A stretch of DNA of 38,457 bases from Sphingobacterium thalpophilum (GTDB taxonomy: Bacteria > Bacteroidota > Bacteroidia > Chitinophagales > Chitinophagaceae). The DNA is taken from NCBI GenBank assembly GCA_945871875.1, contig CAMBYC010000012.1:1-38457 (forward strand), given 5' to 3'. Shown in pieces: positions 8,511-16,360 of the stretch. Every line of letters starts with the position of its first letter. Position 1 is the stretch's first letter. Under the pieces are notes generated by a model. That model saw nothing but the letters and a program-made list of their open reading frames with translations. It ran no database searches and was not told the origin of the DNA. The translations under genes and the position numbers were made by a program.

Positions 8511-9761
8511 ATGGATACAAGCTTTAAACAATCATCTCAAACACGACGTTCGCTCATTCAAAATGTACTTGGTGCCATTGGAGCAGGATTTATGCTACCA
8601 ATCGCTTCTTATGCAGGAGAAAAACCAAGGGATTTAATCCTTAAAAAAAACGAGGTACGAATAACCAAATTGGAAACATTTTTGGTTAAACCCCGATGGA
8701 TATTTTTAAAAATTCATACGGATGCTGGCGTTCATGGATTGGGTGAACCACTTCTAGAAGGTAGAGCATTAACTATACAAACTGCTATCAAAGAATTGGA
8801 ACCTTACCTTATTGGCAAAGATCCCCGACAAATTATACACCATTGGCAAGCCATTTATAGGCACGCCTTCTACCGGGGCGGTCCAATTCTTACGAGTGCA
8901 TTAAGCGGGGTAGACCAAGCATTATGGGATATAAAGGGTAAATTATTGGGTGTTCCAGTGTATGAACTCTTGGGCGGTCCTACACGTGATAGAGTTAGGG
9001 TTTATGGACGAGCAGCCACACCTGAAGACATTAAAAAAAGAAAAGCGGAAGGGTTTACTGCCATAAAAACGGCTCCAGCACACAAAAACCCAGCAAATTT
9101 TGTTGAGAATCCAAAATTTATAGCATTTGCTGCCGATAGTTTTGGCGCATTGCGCGAAGCTGGTGGAAAAGATATGGATATTGCCATTGATTTTCATGGC
9201 AGTATCCCGCCACAAACATCAAAAGTATTGATCAAGGAAATAGAACAATACCAACCCATGTTTATTGAAGAACCTTGTCAAGCACAATATGTTGATCTCT
9301 TGGCAGATATAGCAAGAGGAACTCATATCCCCATTGCCGCAGGCGAAAGAATATTTACAAAATGGGGCTTTAGAGAACTGTTAGAAAAAAAAGCAGTAAG
9401 CATCGTGCAACCAGATCTTTGTCATGCTGGAGGTATTACAGAAGGAAGAATTATTGCCGGTATGGCTGAAGCTTATTATGTACCAGTAGCTCCACATAAC
9501 CCTATGGGTCCTATTTCATTGGCTTCTGGCCTACATTTGGCGGCAAGTGTTCCCAATTTCCTCATACAAGAACAGGTTTCTTTTGGCGAAGGATACATCA
9601 AAAATCCATTTGTATTGCAAAAAGATGGTACAGTTTTGATTCCAGACAAACCAGGTTTGGGCATAGAAATAGATGAATACCAGATAAAAGATAAAATTGG
9701 ACATGATTGGAAAAATCCTGAATCGTATAATGCATTAGATGGTTCTGTTGTTGATTGGTAA
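8511..9761 (+). CDS. dgoD: D-galactonate dehydratase (enolase superfamily) with Tat leader
   Basis: This 416-residue enzyme should convert D-galactonate to 2-keto-3-deoxy-D-galactonate. It resembles E. coli DgoD along its length (WIFLKIHTDAGVHGLGEP, FYRGGPILTSALSGVDQALW, LQPDL-type SIVQPDLCHAGGITEG). Catalytic residues are visible: Asp227-Phe-His229, Glu253, Glu279 in GER, His329 in PHNP and Glu354 in QEQ. Each sits 44 residues beyond the E. coli numbers as I recall them (183, 185, 209, 235, 285, 310), so the difference is an N-terminal leader. That leader holds TRRSLIQ followed by a hydrophobic stretch to SYAGE, a twin-arginine signal, implying a periplasmic enzyme. Two operators and a -7 element lie just upstream and a terminator follows, so it forms its own transcript. 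Confidence 0.88.
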   Translation: MDTSFKQSSQTRRSLIQNVLGAIGAGFMLPIASYAGEKPRDLILKKNEVRITKLETFLVKPRWIFLKIHTDAGVHGLGEPLLEGRALTIQTAIKELEPYLIGKDPRQIIHHWQAIYRHAFYRGGPILTSALSGVDQALWDIKGKLLGVPVYELLGGPTRDRVRVYGRAATPEDIKKRKAEGFTAIKTAPAHKNPANFVENPKFIAFAADSFGALREAGGKDMDIAIDFHGSIPPQTSKVLIKEIEQYQPMFIEEPCQAQYVDLLADIARGTHIPIAAGERIFTKWGFRELLEKKAVSIVQPDLCHAGGITEGRIIAGMAEAYYVPVAPHNPMGPISLASGLHLAASVPNFLIQEQVSFGEGYIKNPFVLQKDGTVLIPDKPGLGIEIDEYQIKDKIGHDWKNPESYNALDGSVVDW

Positions 9762-9781
9762 GTATAGCTTTTCTTGCAAAT

Positions 9782-9840
9782 CGATTTAATTCATCAACTG
9801 CAATTATCCATTTTGCAAATGATGGATTAAATCGTTTTTT
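9782..9840 (+). terminator. Rho-independent terminator after dgoD
   Basis: Arms CGATTTAATTCATC (9782-9795) and GATGGATTAAATCG (9821-9834) pair over 14 bp with one wobble. The 25-nt loop can fold further (TGCA at both ends of an inner stretch). Six T follow. The remaining DNA to the regulator start is AT-rich and shows no gene. Confidence 0.78.
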
Positions 9841-10086
9841 GTATTATTTTATTCTTGGCTAAAACAGATTATTTGTAGTTTATTATTTGCCTACTTAGGA
9901 AGTTTCCTAAAGATTCTATTGTAAGTTCAGTCCATATTCCTCTTTATCATATATTTCCAGCTTCGAATGTGCCTAAAATATTTTTCTTTTATAATGAATA
10001 ATATTTTATTATTTACTCACATTGAGTAATGTTTGAAATTTATAGAAAAAAAATCAAGAAAAGCATGATATTTGCAGCGTCAAATT

Positions 10087-11118
10087 ATGGGTACGAAAAA
10101 GAAAAGAGTAACATTAAAGGATATTGCAGAGCGTGCGGGTGTGTCAACAGCCCTTGTTTCTTATGTAATGAACGAAAAAGAAAAGGAAGGTAAGGTTAGT
10201 AAAGACATGGCTAGCCATATTAAAGCAATTGCTGAAGAGTTGAACTTTAAACCACATTTCCTTGCACGTAGCCTTAGAAGCGGAAAAAGTTCTACACTCG
10301 GATTGGTCATTGCAGATATCTCTAACCCATTTTTTGCCAACATTGCTAGGGTAGTTGAAAATGAAGCTAAAAAATTTGGCTACACCGTTTTTTATGGCAG
10401 CTCAGATGAAGATGCATCAAAATCTGATGACTTAATTGATGTATTGATTGATCGAACGGTAGACGGATTCATCATAGTATCTACTGAAAACTCTCAACCT
10501 AAAATTAAAGAACTATTAGCGGATGATATTCCTTTTGTATTGTTAGACCGCTATTTTCCTGAAATTCAAACAGATTACGTATCTACCAATAATTACCAGG
10601 CCTCTTTTGATGCTTGTACACATTTTTTGGAAATGGGATATAAAAATGTTGGATTGATTGCCTACGAATCTGCTTTGCACCACATGAAAGAAAGAATTAG
10701 GGGCTACGAAGATGCATTGTCTATTCACGGTGTTGAACTACATCAAAATTGGCTGCAGAAAGTACGTATACAAGAAGTGGGCGTAAAATCTAGGGATGCC
10801 ATCGACAACATGCTGTCAACTGATGCTCCAGTAGATGCCATCATCTTTTGTACCTACAGCTTGGCGGTTAATGGACTGAAATACATCAACGAATTAAAAT
10901 TAAAAGTACCTGATGATTTGGGTATAATCAGTTTTGGACAAGCAGAATTATTCGATTTATACCAATGTCCCATTACCTATATCATGCAACAAATGGATGA
11001 GCTTGGCAAAAAAGCTGTTGAATTGCTCATCAAAAAAATTGAAAATCCTGAATTGCCGAAGCAACAAATTCTGATGCAAGCAACATTGATTAAACGTGAT
11101 TCGAGTAAGAAAAAATAA
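10087..11118 (+). CDS. LacI-family transcriptional regulator of the sugar-acid genes
   Basis: This 343-residue regulator has an N-terminal helix-turn-helix (VTLKDIAERAGVSTALVSYV, residues about 6-27) and the hinge-region motif LARSLRSGKSSTLGLVI typical of LacI proteins. A periplasmic-binding-protein-like effector domain follows (ADISNPFFANIARVVE, then VDAIIFCTYSLAVNGLKYI). I chose ATG at 10087; a TTG at 10072 is in frame but sits within a possible -7 element (ATATTTGC), so the message may have almost no leader. It lies between dgoD and the second dehydratase, and both have TTAATCGATTAA operators, so local repression relieved by a sugar acid or keto-deoxy acid is the simple reading. No such operator precedes its own gene. 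Confidence 0.92.
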   Translation: MGTKKKRVTLKDIAERAGVSTALVSYVMNEKEKEGKVSKDMASHIKAIAEELNFKPHFLARSLRSGKSSTLGLVIADISNPFFANIARVVENEAKKFGYTVFYGSSDEDASKSDDLIDVLIDRTVDGFIIVSTENSQPKIKELLADDIPFVLLDRYFPEIQTDYVSTNNYQASFDACTHFLEMGYKNVGLIAYESALHHMKERIRGYEDALSIHGVELHQNWLQKVRIQEVGVKSRDAIDNMLSTDAPVDAIIFCTYSLAVNGLKYINELKLKVPDDLGIISFGQAELFDLYQCPITYIMQQMDELGKKAVELLIKKIENPELPKQQILMQATLIKRDSSKKK

Positions 11119-11333
11119 GATTGAATTGCTTTTTTCTTTTAATGATGATGTATAATATTTTATTATCCGTTATATATGGTAATTATGTAAAGTAAATCCA
11201 GATTTCAATTTATGGCTTTGTCTGCTGCATTTGTATTGCAAATTTGAACATTTACGAGAAAAAAATGAAAAATTCAAAAAAATGGGTTTAAATATATTGA
11301 TAATCAAGGTGTTATAATTTATTTCGATGGATT

Positions 11334-11445
11334 TACGAATTAGAATAATGATAAGACGTTTTATAATAGCCAAGCCGGGGGGTATTGATTCCATTCAATA
11401 TGCTTTAGCCATAGAATTAAATATTCATATTCAATAAATAAATAA
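11334..11445 (+). repeat. Decayed MITE-like repeat, copy D
   Basis: The segment begins TACGAATTAGAA, close to the TACGCATTAGAA end of copy C. It continues with a TTTTATAATAGCC block comparable to copy A, a G-run (AGCCGGGGGG) comparable to the hairpin arm, and ATGCTTTAGCCATAGAATT, matching the GGCTTTAGCCA block. The first hairpin arm is lost and the right end is unclear, so the coordinates are approximate. Confidence 0.45.
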
Positions 11446-11765
11446 TAATATCAAAAATATTGCTAAATGCCATTTTATTTAAGATGATGTATTAATAAAT
11501 TTTGATAGTAATAAACTTATTAATTCTGATGTCTAATATATGGTTATCAAAGTTTCCAACATCAAACTATAATACTTGGTTAAAATAAATAGCAGAAACC
11601 TGATCTTGATATTTGCACAAAAAATATAAAGGTAATCTTATTGCTATGGTAGGGTTTCAAATGAATCTCCACAAGATAAAAAAGCGATTATTTACTTTTT
11701 TTAAAAAAAAACAAAAATAAATTTTGTCATGTTAAAATTAGCGGTAAATTTAACAAAAGATTAAC

Positions 11766-11777
11766 TTAATCGATTAA
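11766..11777. promoter_or_regulatory. LacI-type operator, dehydratase 2 site 1
   Basis: TTAATCGATTAA is a perfect 12-bp palindrome identical to the core at 8439-8450. It lies about 20-30 bp upstream of the possible -7 element at 11798-11806, where it would cover the -33 region. Confidence 0.75.
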
Positions 11778-11797
11778 CAAAAAAATAGATTGTTCTC

Positions 11798-11806
11798 TAC
11801 TATTTG
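11798..11806 (+). promoter_or_regulatory. Possible -7 promoter element
   Basis: TACTATTTG resembles TAnnTTTG with one extra base in the spacer. It lies between the two operators and would give a leader of roughly 85-90 nt for the gene at 11900. This is tentative. Confidence 0.3.
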
Positions 11807-11869
11807 CACTTTTAATTCATTTGATATGAGATGTAAATTTTAATACAATCTTTTTTTATCTCAAATAAC

Positions 11870-11881
11870 TTAATCGATTAA
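11870..11881. promoter_or_regulatory. LacI-type operator, dehydratase 2 site 2
   Basis: This is a second identical TTAATCGATTAA, 18 bp before the start codon. Its centre is 104 bp from that of site 1, close to ten helical turns, which suits DNA looping by a tetrameric LacI-type repressor. Confidence 0.72.
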
Positions 11882-11899
11882 CATATAAATTTATACTAT

Positions 11900-13162
11900 A
11901 TGGAAAGAAGAAATTTTCTACAATCTGCCCTAATGGGAACGGGATTGTTGATGAGTGGTGTTACTGGTCTAAAAGCTATGCCCGGAGGATTTGTGCAATC
12001 TGCAACCTCTAACCTCAAAATCAAAAAAATCAGGTATTACGCCGCACCCGGCTATACCAAACCATTGTTTAACCAAGCTCGTGGTATTGTGGAAATCGAA
12101 ACCGATGGCGGTATTATCGGCATAGGAGAAGGAGGCACCAAAGACATGGTGGAACAATGTGCACAAATGCTAATAGGTGCCGATCCCTTCAGAATTGAAC
12201 ACCTATGGCAATACCTTTATCGCGGAATGTTCTACCCCCCAGGAAGAGAAAAACTTCATGGACTTGGTGCCATTGAAATGGCATTGTGGGATATTAAAGG
12301 CAAAGCACTCAATATCCCCGTTTATGAACTAATGGGTGGTGCCACCCGTGAATACGTAGATTGTTATGCAACAGGGTACAAAAACTCAACGGGCGCTACA
12401 GAATACGACCGTGCTAAAGATTGTATCGCCGCCGGTTTTAGAACTTACCGCACCGGACCTACCGGTAGCAACGGAGAATTTCCTTTCGAATTTTACGAAA
12501 ATGTGCAAAAAACAATTGAACACTGTAAAAAAATGGATGATGCAGTAGGCGGCGGCGGTAAATGGGCCATCGATCTCCACACCCGTTTCGATACCCAAGA
12601 CGGACTTAAGATTTGTAAAGCCATTGAAAACCTAGAACCCTATTTTATAGAAGATATCATCCGCTCAGAAAACCCTAGCGTATATAAAACCATTCGAAGT
12701 CTAACTACCGTGCCTATAGCCGTAGGAGAACAATTTGGCGATAGATGGGACAATAACGAACTCATCGAAAATCGGTTAATCGATTACGCAAGGGTTACAT
12801 TGCCCAATTGCGGCGGCCTTTCTGAATTGAAAAAAATTGCCTCAATGTGCGAAACGCATTACGTTGGTATGATCCCGCATTTTACAGGCCCCCTATCTAC
12901 TGCCAGCCTCGCGCATGTGCTGGGTTCTAGCAGCCCCGTACGTTGTTTGATGGAAATTGGCGGTGGCGAAGTGGAACGCCCCGTTTATTTTAACGACGAT
13001 TATATCCACTTCGATAAAGGTAAAATCTACTTGAACCCCGCACCAGGATTAGGCGTAAAATTCAATCCCAAAAAAGCAGATTTCCTCTTCGAAATTACCG
13101 CAAACACTAAATATCCGCATCCTTATCTAAAAAGTCCCGATGGAGCTATTCACAATTGGTAA
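11900..13162 (+). CDS. Enolase-superfamily acid-sugar dehydratase, DgoD-like spacing, Tat leader
   Basis: This 420-residue member of the mandelate racemase/enolase superfamily should abstract the proton alpha to a carboxylate and eliminate water from a sugar acid. A strong twin-arginine leader opens the protein (MERRNFLQSALMGTGLL). ALWDIKGKALNIPVYELMGG is the N-domain signature. Candidate catalytic and Mg2+ residues are Asp225-Leu-His227, Glu251, Glu277 in GEQF, His327 in PHFTGP and Glu352 in MEIGGGE. Every interval equals that in the DgoD at 8511, yet flanking residues differ (IED for IEEP, GEQ for GER), so the substrate is probably a different aldonate or aldarate. It heads an apparent operon with SusC 50 bp downstream. 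It is noticeably richer in G+C than SusC 1. No characterised ortholog is obvious to me. Confidence 0.85.
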   Translation: MERRNFLQSALMGTGLLMSGVTGLKAMPGGFVQSATSNLKIKKIRYYAAPGYTKPLFNQARGIVEIETDGGIIGIGEGGTKDMVEQCAQMLIGADPFRIEHLWQYLYRGMFYPPGREKLHGLGAIEMALWDIKGKALNIPVYELMGGATREYVDCYATGYKNSTGATEYDRAKDCIAAGFRTYRTGPTGSNGEFPFEFYENVQKTIEHCKKMDDAVGGGGKWAIDLHTRFDTQDGLKICKAIENLEPYFIEDIIRSENPSVYKTIRSLTTVPIAVGEQFGDRWDNNELIENRLIDYARVTLPNCGGLSELKKIASMCETHYVGMIPHFTGPLSTASLAHVLGSSSPVRCLMEIGGGEVERPVYFNDDYIHFDKGKIYLNPAPGLGVKFNPKKADFLFEITANTKYPHPYLKSPDGAIHNW

Positions 13163-13212
13163 CCTTTTTTTATTTATAATTTCCTTTTTTATTCACTTGC
13201 AAAGCCATTTCA

Positions 13213-16200
13213 ATGAAAAAAAAACTCGTATTGCTCTCTCTCTGTTTATTATGCTTTCAGATATTTAGCTGGGCACAAACAGTAACTGTTTCTGGAAAAG
13301 TAACCGGACAAGATAAAGATCCGTTGTCTGGCGTTAATGTTCTAATCGCTCAAACTACCCAAGGTACTATCACAGATGCCAATGGAAATTTTACCCTAAA
13401 AGTGACTGGTAAGGCCAGTTTGATTTTCTCTTTTGTTGGATATCTCGACAAAGAGGTAAAACTCAACGGGAACACAACCCTTGATGTTGTGCTATCTTCT
13501 GATCCTAAAGTACTAAAAGATGTAGTAGTAACAGCACTTGGAATTAAAAAAGAGGCCAAACGTTTGGGCTTCGCTACTGCCACCGTAAATGGTGAAGCCG
13601 TTGCTACCAACCGAACACCAAACCCTATGAGCACTTTACAAGGAAAACTTGCCGGTGTAAATATTTCTACCATGGGCACAGGGCCGGGCGGATCCACTAA
13701 AATTAGAATGCGCGGCCAATCTTCTTTTAACAGTGTAAACCAACCGCTGATTATCGTAAATGGTGTGCCAATGGATAATACCACTTACGGATTGGGTGGT
13801 GGAATTGGTGCAAGAGCCGGACAAGTCAACAGCTCTGATGGTGGTGACGGGTTTTCTTCTATCAACCCAGATGACATCGAATCGATAACCGTGCTGAAAG
13901 GTGCCACCGCATCTGCCTTATACGGCTCCCGTGCTAAAGATGGGGTAGTGATGATTACCACCAAAAAAGGCGCTGGTAAAGGTATCGGTATCGAATACAA
14001 TATCAATTACACATCTGATACCCCCCTTGATTTTACTGATTTTCAATATGAATACGGCCAGGGTGAAAGAGGCGTTAGACCAACATCCGCCTATCCGCAA
14101 TCTGCTGTGTGGAGCTTTGGAGAAAAATTTCAGCCAGGTATGACGCAAGTGCTATTTACTGGTGAAACTTTCCCCTATGAGCCCGTACGCAACCGGTACA
14201 AGAAATTCTATCGCACCGGAACAGATATGACCAATACACTAACATTATCAAATGTGAGCGAAAATGGATCATTAAGATTGTCGATGGCTAACTCCGATAA
14301 TGGTGGAATACTCTCTAACAATAATTTCAATAAACGTACCATCAATTTGGGATTTAGCCAAAATATAAACAAAGCGGTTACCATACAGGGTAATGTGAAT
14401 TATTCTAATGAATACAACAAAAACCCACCGCAAGTGAATACCCAGGATATGGCCATCCCTACGGTAATTTATACATTATCTACTTCTATGCCTTTTGAGG
14501 CAATGGAAAAAAACCAATTGATGCCAAACGGAAATGAGTTTGTAATGTCGAGGTTTTTGGTAAGAAACAATCCCTACTATTCCTTAAACAAGCGATTTGA
14601 AAATGTGAAGAGAGATCGGATATTTGGAAATATATCCCTTCGCTACCAAATTACACCTTGGTTATATGCACAAGGTAGATTGGCACAAGATTTTTATAGC
14701 CGCTACCAAGATTATAATATCCCCAATGGTTATGCACCTATCCCTGCTGCACCTTCCGGCTTTATCAATGGTTCCTATACCCAAGATATAAGGGGTTTTA
14801 GAGAAAGAAACTACGACTTCCTCATTGGTGCCAATAAGAAAAAAGGTGATTTCGGTGTAGACCTCACTTTTGGCGGTAACCAGATGTATCGCAAAACAGA
14901 ATACAATAGCGTAACCGTTCAAGATTTTGTACAACCCGGATTATATACCATTATGAATGGAAGAGCAAAAGATCCATTTTACGGTAAAGCGGAACGTTCT
15001 GTAAATTCTTTATACGGTGCCGGTGAATTCTCGTTTAGAAACTTTTTGTTTTTAAATATAACGGGTAGAAATGATTGGTTTTCCACACTTGCACCATCAG
15101 CAAGAAGCATCTTCTATCCTTCTGTAACACAGAGTTTCATCTTCTCTGATGTAATCAAAATGCCATCTTGGATCAATTATGGAAAATTAAGGGCCGCATA
15201 CGCAGAAGTGGGTGATGATAACGTAGCCCCTTATTCTAATGCGCTTTATTATGGTGTAAACAATAACCTCTTCCCAAATCCAACTGGTGCAACAATACCT
15301 GTGGGTGGAATCAACACAACTTTAATTCCTAACGCCGCTTTAAGACCACTACGCGTTGCAGAATCAGAAGTGGGTGTTGAACTTAAATTGTTCAACAATA
15401 GAGTAGGATTAGATCTTTCCTATTTCTATAAAATTACTAAAGATCAGATTCTCGCAGCTCAAGTATCAGATGCTTCCGGATTTACTAATAAATTGATCAA
15501 TATCGGCGAAAGCATGAACAAGGGGCTAGAAATGCAAATGAACCTTACTCCCATTCGCAACAAAAACTTTAAGTGGGAAATCAATCTGAACGGAGCCTAT
15601 AACACTTCAAAAGTTATAAAACTAGGTGCTACAGCTGCTGATACAGTTATCTCCGTTGGCGGTGGTGGTGGACGAGTGGTTAAACAAGTAGTAGGCAAAC
15701 CTATCGGTGCATTATATACTTTCCTCTATTTACGTGATGCACAAGGCAACCAGGTTTTTGATAAAGCTAGTGGCAGACCACTCAGAAACAATGTTCAGGC
15801 CTATGTTGGCAATATTCTCCCTAAATACTTTGGCGGGATAACCAATTCCTTTACCATTCATGGCATACAAATCAGCACATTGATTGATTTTAGACTCGGA
15901 TCAAAAATGATTGCTGGTTCTAATATGAATGCACTTCGCCACGGTCTTAGCAAAAGAACGCTAGCAGGAAGGGCAGAAGGGTATGTGATTGGTAAAGGCG
16001 TTAATCTTGATGGAGCCGTAAATACTACCAGATCAGATTTGCAACCTTTTTATGAAACACCGAATGTATTGGGTGTAAACGAAGATTTTGTTTTCAATGC
16101 TGGTTTCTGGAAATTAAGACAACTTTCTATTGGGTATGATTTCACTCGACACATGAGTAAATTCAAATTCATTAGAGGAATGAGATTAAACGCCGTCGCC

Positions 16201-16347
16201 AATAACGTATTAATTTTGAAAAAATGGACGGAAAACATGGATCCAGAAAATGTGGCAAACATCTCAGATAATGAAACCGGTCTTGATTTCTGGACACCAT
16301 TACCGCCTACCAGAAGCGTCGGATTTAACCTAAACATTAAATTCTAA
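13213..16347 (+). CDS. SusC/RagA-family TonB-dependent transporter (pair 2)
   Basis: This 1044-residue outer-membrane importer has a signal peptide ending near QIFSWAQ (residue 22). A carboxypeptidase-regulatory-like domain follows at about 24-100 (VSGKVTGQDKDPLSGVNVLI). The plug (VVVTALGIKKEAKRLGFATA, IRMRGQSSFNSVNQPLIIVNG) and the barrel come next, ending in Phe (NLNIKF). VVVTALGIKKEAKRLG is the variant entry motif of the SusC subgroup that pairs with SusD-like_2 proteins, unlike the GYGTQKKSSLTG form of pair 1. It lies 50 bp after the dehydratase and 13 bp before its SusD. This position places it in the dehydratase operon, so its ligand is likely a sugar acid or an oligomer carrying one. 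Confidence 0.95.
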   Translation: MKKKLVLLSLCLLCFQIFSWAQTVTVSGKVTGQDKDPLSGVNVLIAQTTQGTITDANGNFTLKVTGKASLIFSFVGYLDKEVKLNGNTTLDVVLSSDPKVLKDVVVTALGIKKEAKRLGFATATVNGEAVATNRTPNPMSTLQGKLAGVNISTMGTGPGGSTKIRMRGQSSFNSVNQPLIIVNGVPMDNTTYGLGGGIGARAGQVNSSDGGDGFSSINPDDIESITVLKGATASALYGSRAKDGVVMITTKKGAGKGIGIEYNINYTSDTPLDFTDFQYEYGQGERGVRPTSAYPQSAVWSFGEKFQPGMTQVLFTGETFPYEPVRNRYKKFYRTGTDMTNTLTLSNVSENGSLRLSMANSDNGGILSNNNFNKRTINLGFSQNINKAVTIQGNVNYSNEYNKNPPQVNTQDMAIPTVIYTLSTSMPFEAMEKNQLMPNGNEFVMSRFLVRNNPYYSLNKRFENVKRDRIFGNISLRYQITPWLYAQGRLAQDFYSRYQDYNIPNGYAPIPAAPSGFINGSYTQDIRGFRERNYDFLIGANKKKGDFGVDLTFGGNQMYRKTEYNSVTVQDFVQPGLYTIMNGRAKDPFYGKAERSVNSLYGAGEFSFRNFLFLNITGRNDWFSTLAPSARSIFYPSVTQSFIFSDVIKMPSWINYGKLRAAYAEVGDDNVAPYSNALYYGVNNNLFPNPTGATIPVGGINTTLIPNAALRPLRVAESEVGVELKLFNNRVGLDLSYFYKITKDQILAAQVSDASGFTNKLINIGESMNKGLEMQMNLTPIRNKNFKWEINLNGAYNTSKVIKLGATAADTVISVGGGGGRVVKQVVGKPIGALYTFLYLRDAQGNQVFDKASGRPLRNNVQAYVGNILPKYFGGITNSFTIHGIQISTLIDFRLGSKMIAGSNMNALRHGLSKRTLAGRAEGYVIGKGVNLDGAVNTTRSDLQPFYETPNVLGVNEDFVFNAGFWKLRQLSIGYDFTRHMSKFKFIRGMRLNAVANNVLILKKWTENMDPENVANISDNETGLDFWTPLPPTRSVGFNLNIKF

Positions 16348-16360
16348 AAAAAATATTTCC

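Larger units (their letters stand above)
11119..11899. other. Control region between regulator and dehydratase 2
   Basis: This 781-base gap contains a decayed MITE-like copy (about 11334-11445), two perfect TTAATCGATTAA operators (11766-11777, 11870-11881) and a possible -7 element (11798-11806), all listed separately. I see no coding sequence and no clear terminator behind the regulator gene. Confidence 0.6.

Noticed and set aside
12772-12788. GGTTAATCGATTACG inside the dehydratase 2 gene, close to the operator motif
   Set aside because: It lies in coding sequence, is one base off the palindrome at the end, and its codons fit the protein. An internal operator is possible but not supported.
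13350-13784. 144-codon frame opposite SusC 2
   Set aside because: It lies fully antisense to the regulatory-like and plug domains of SusC; the composition is that of a shadow frame.
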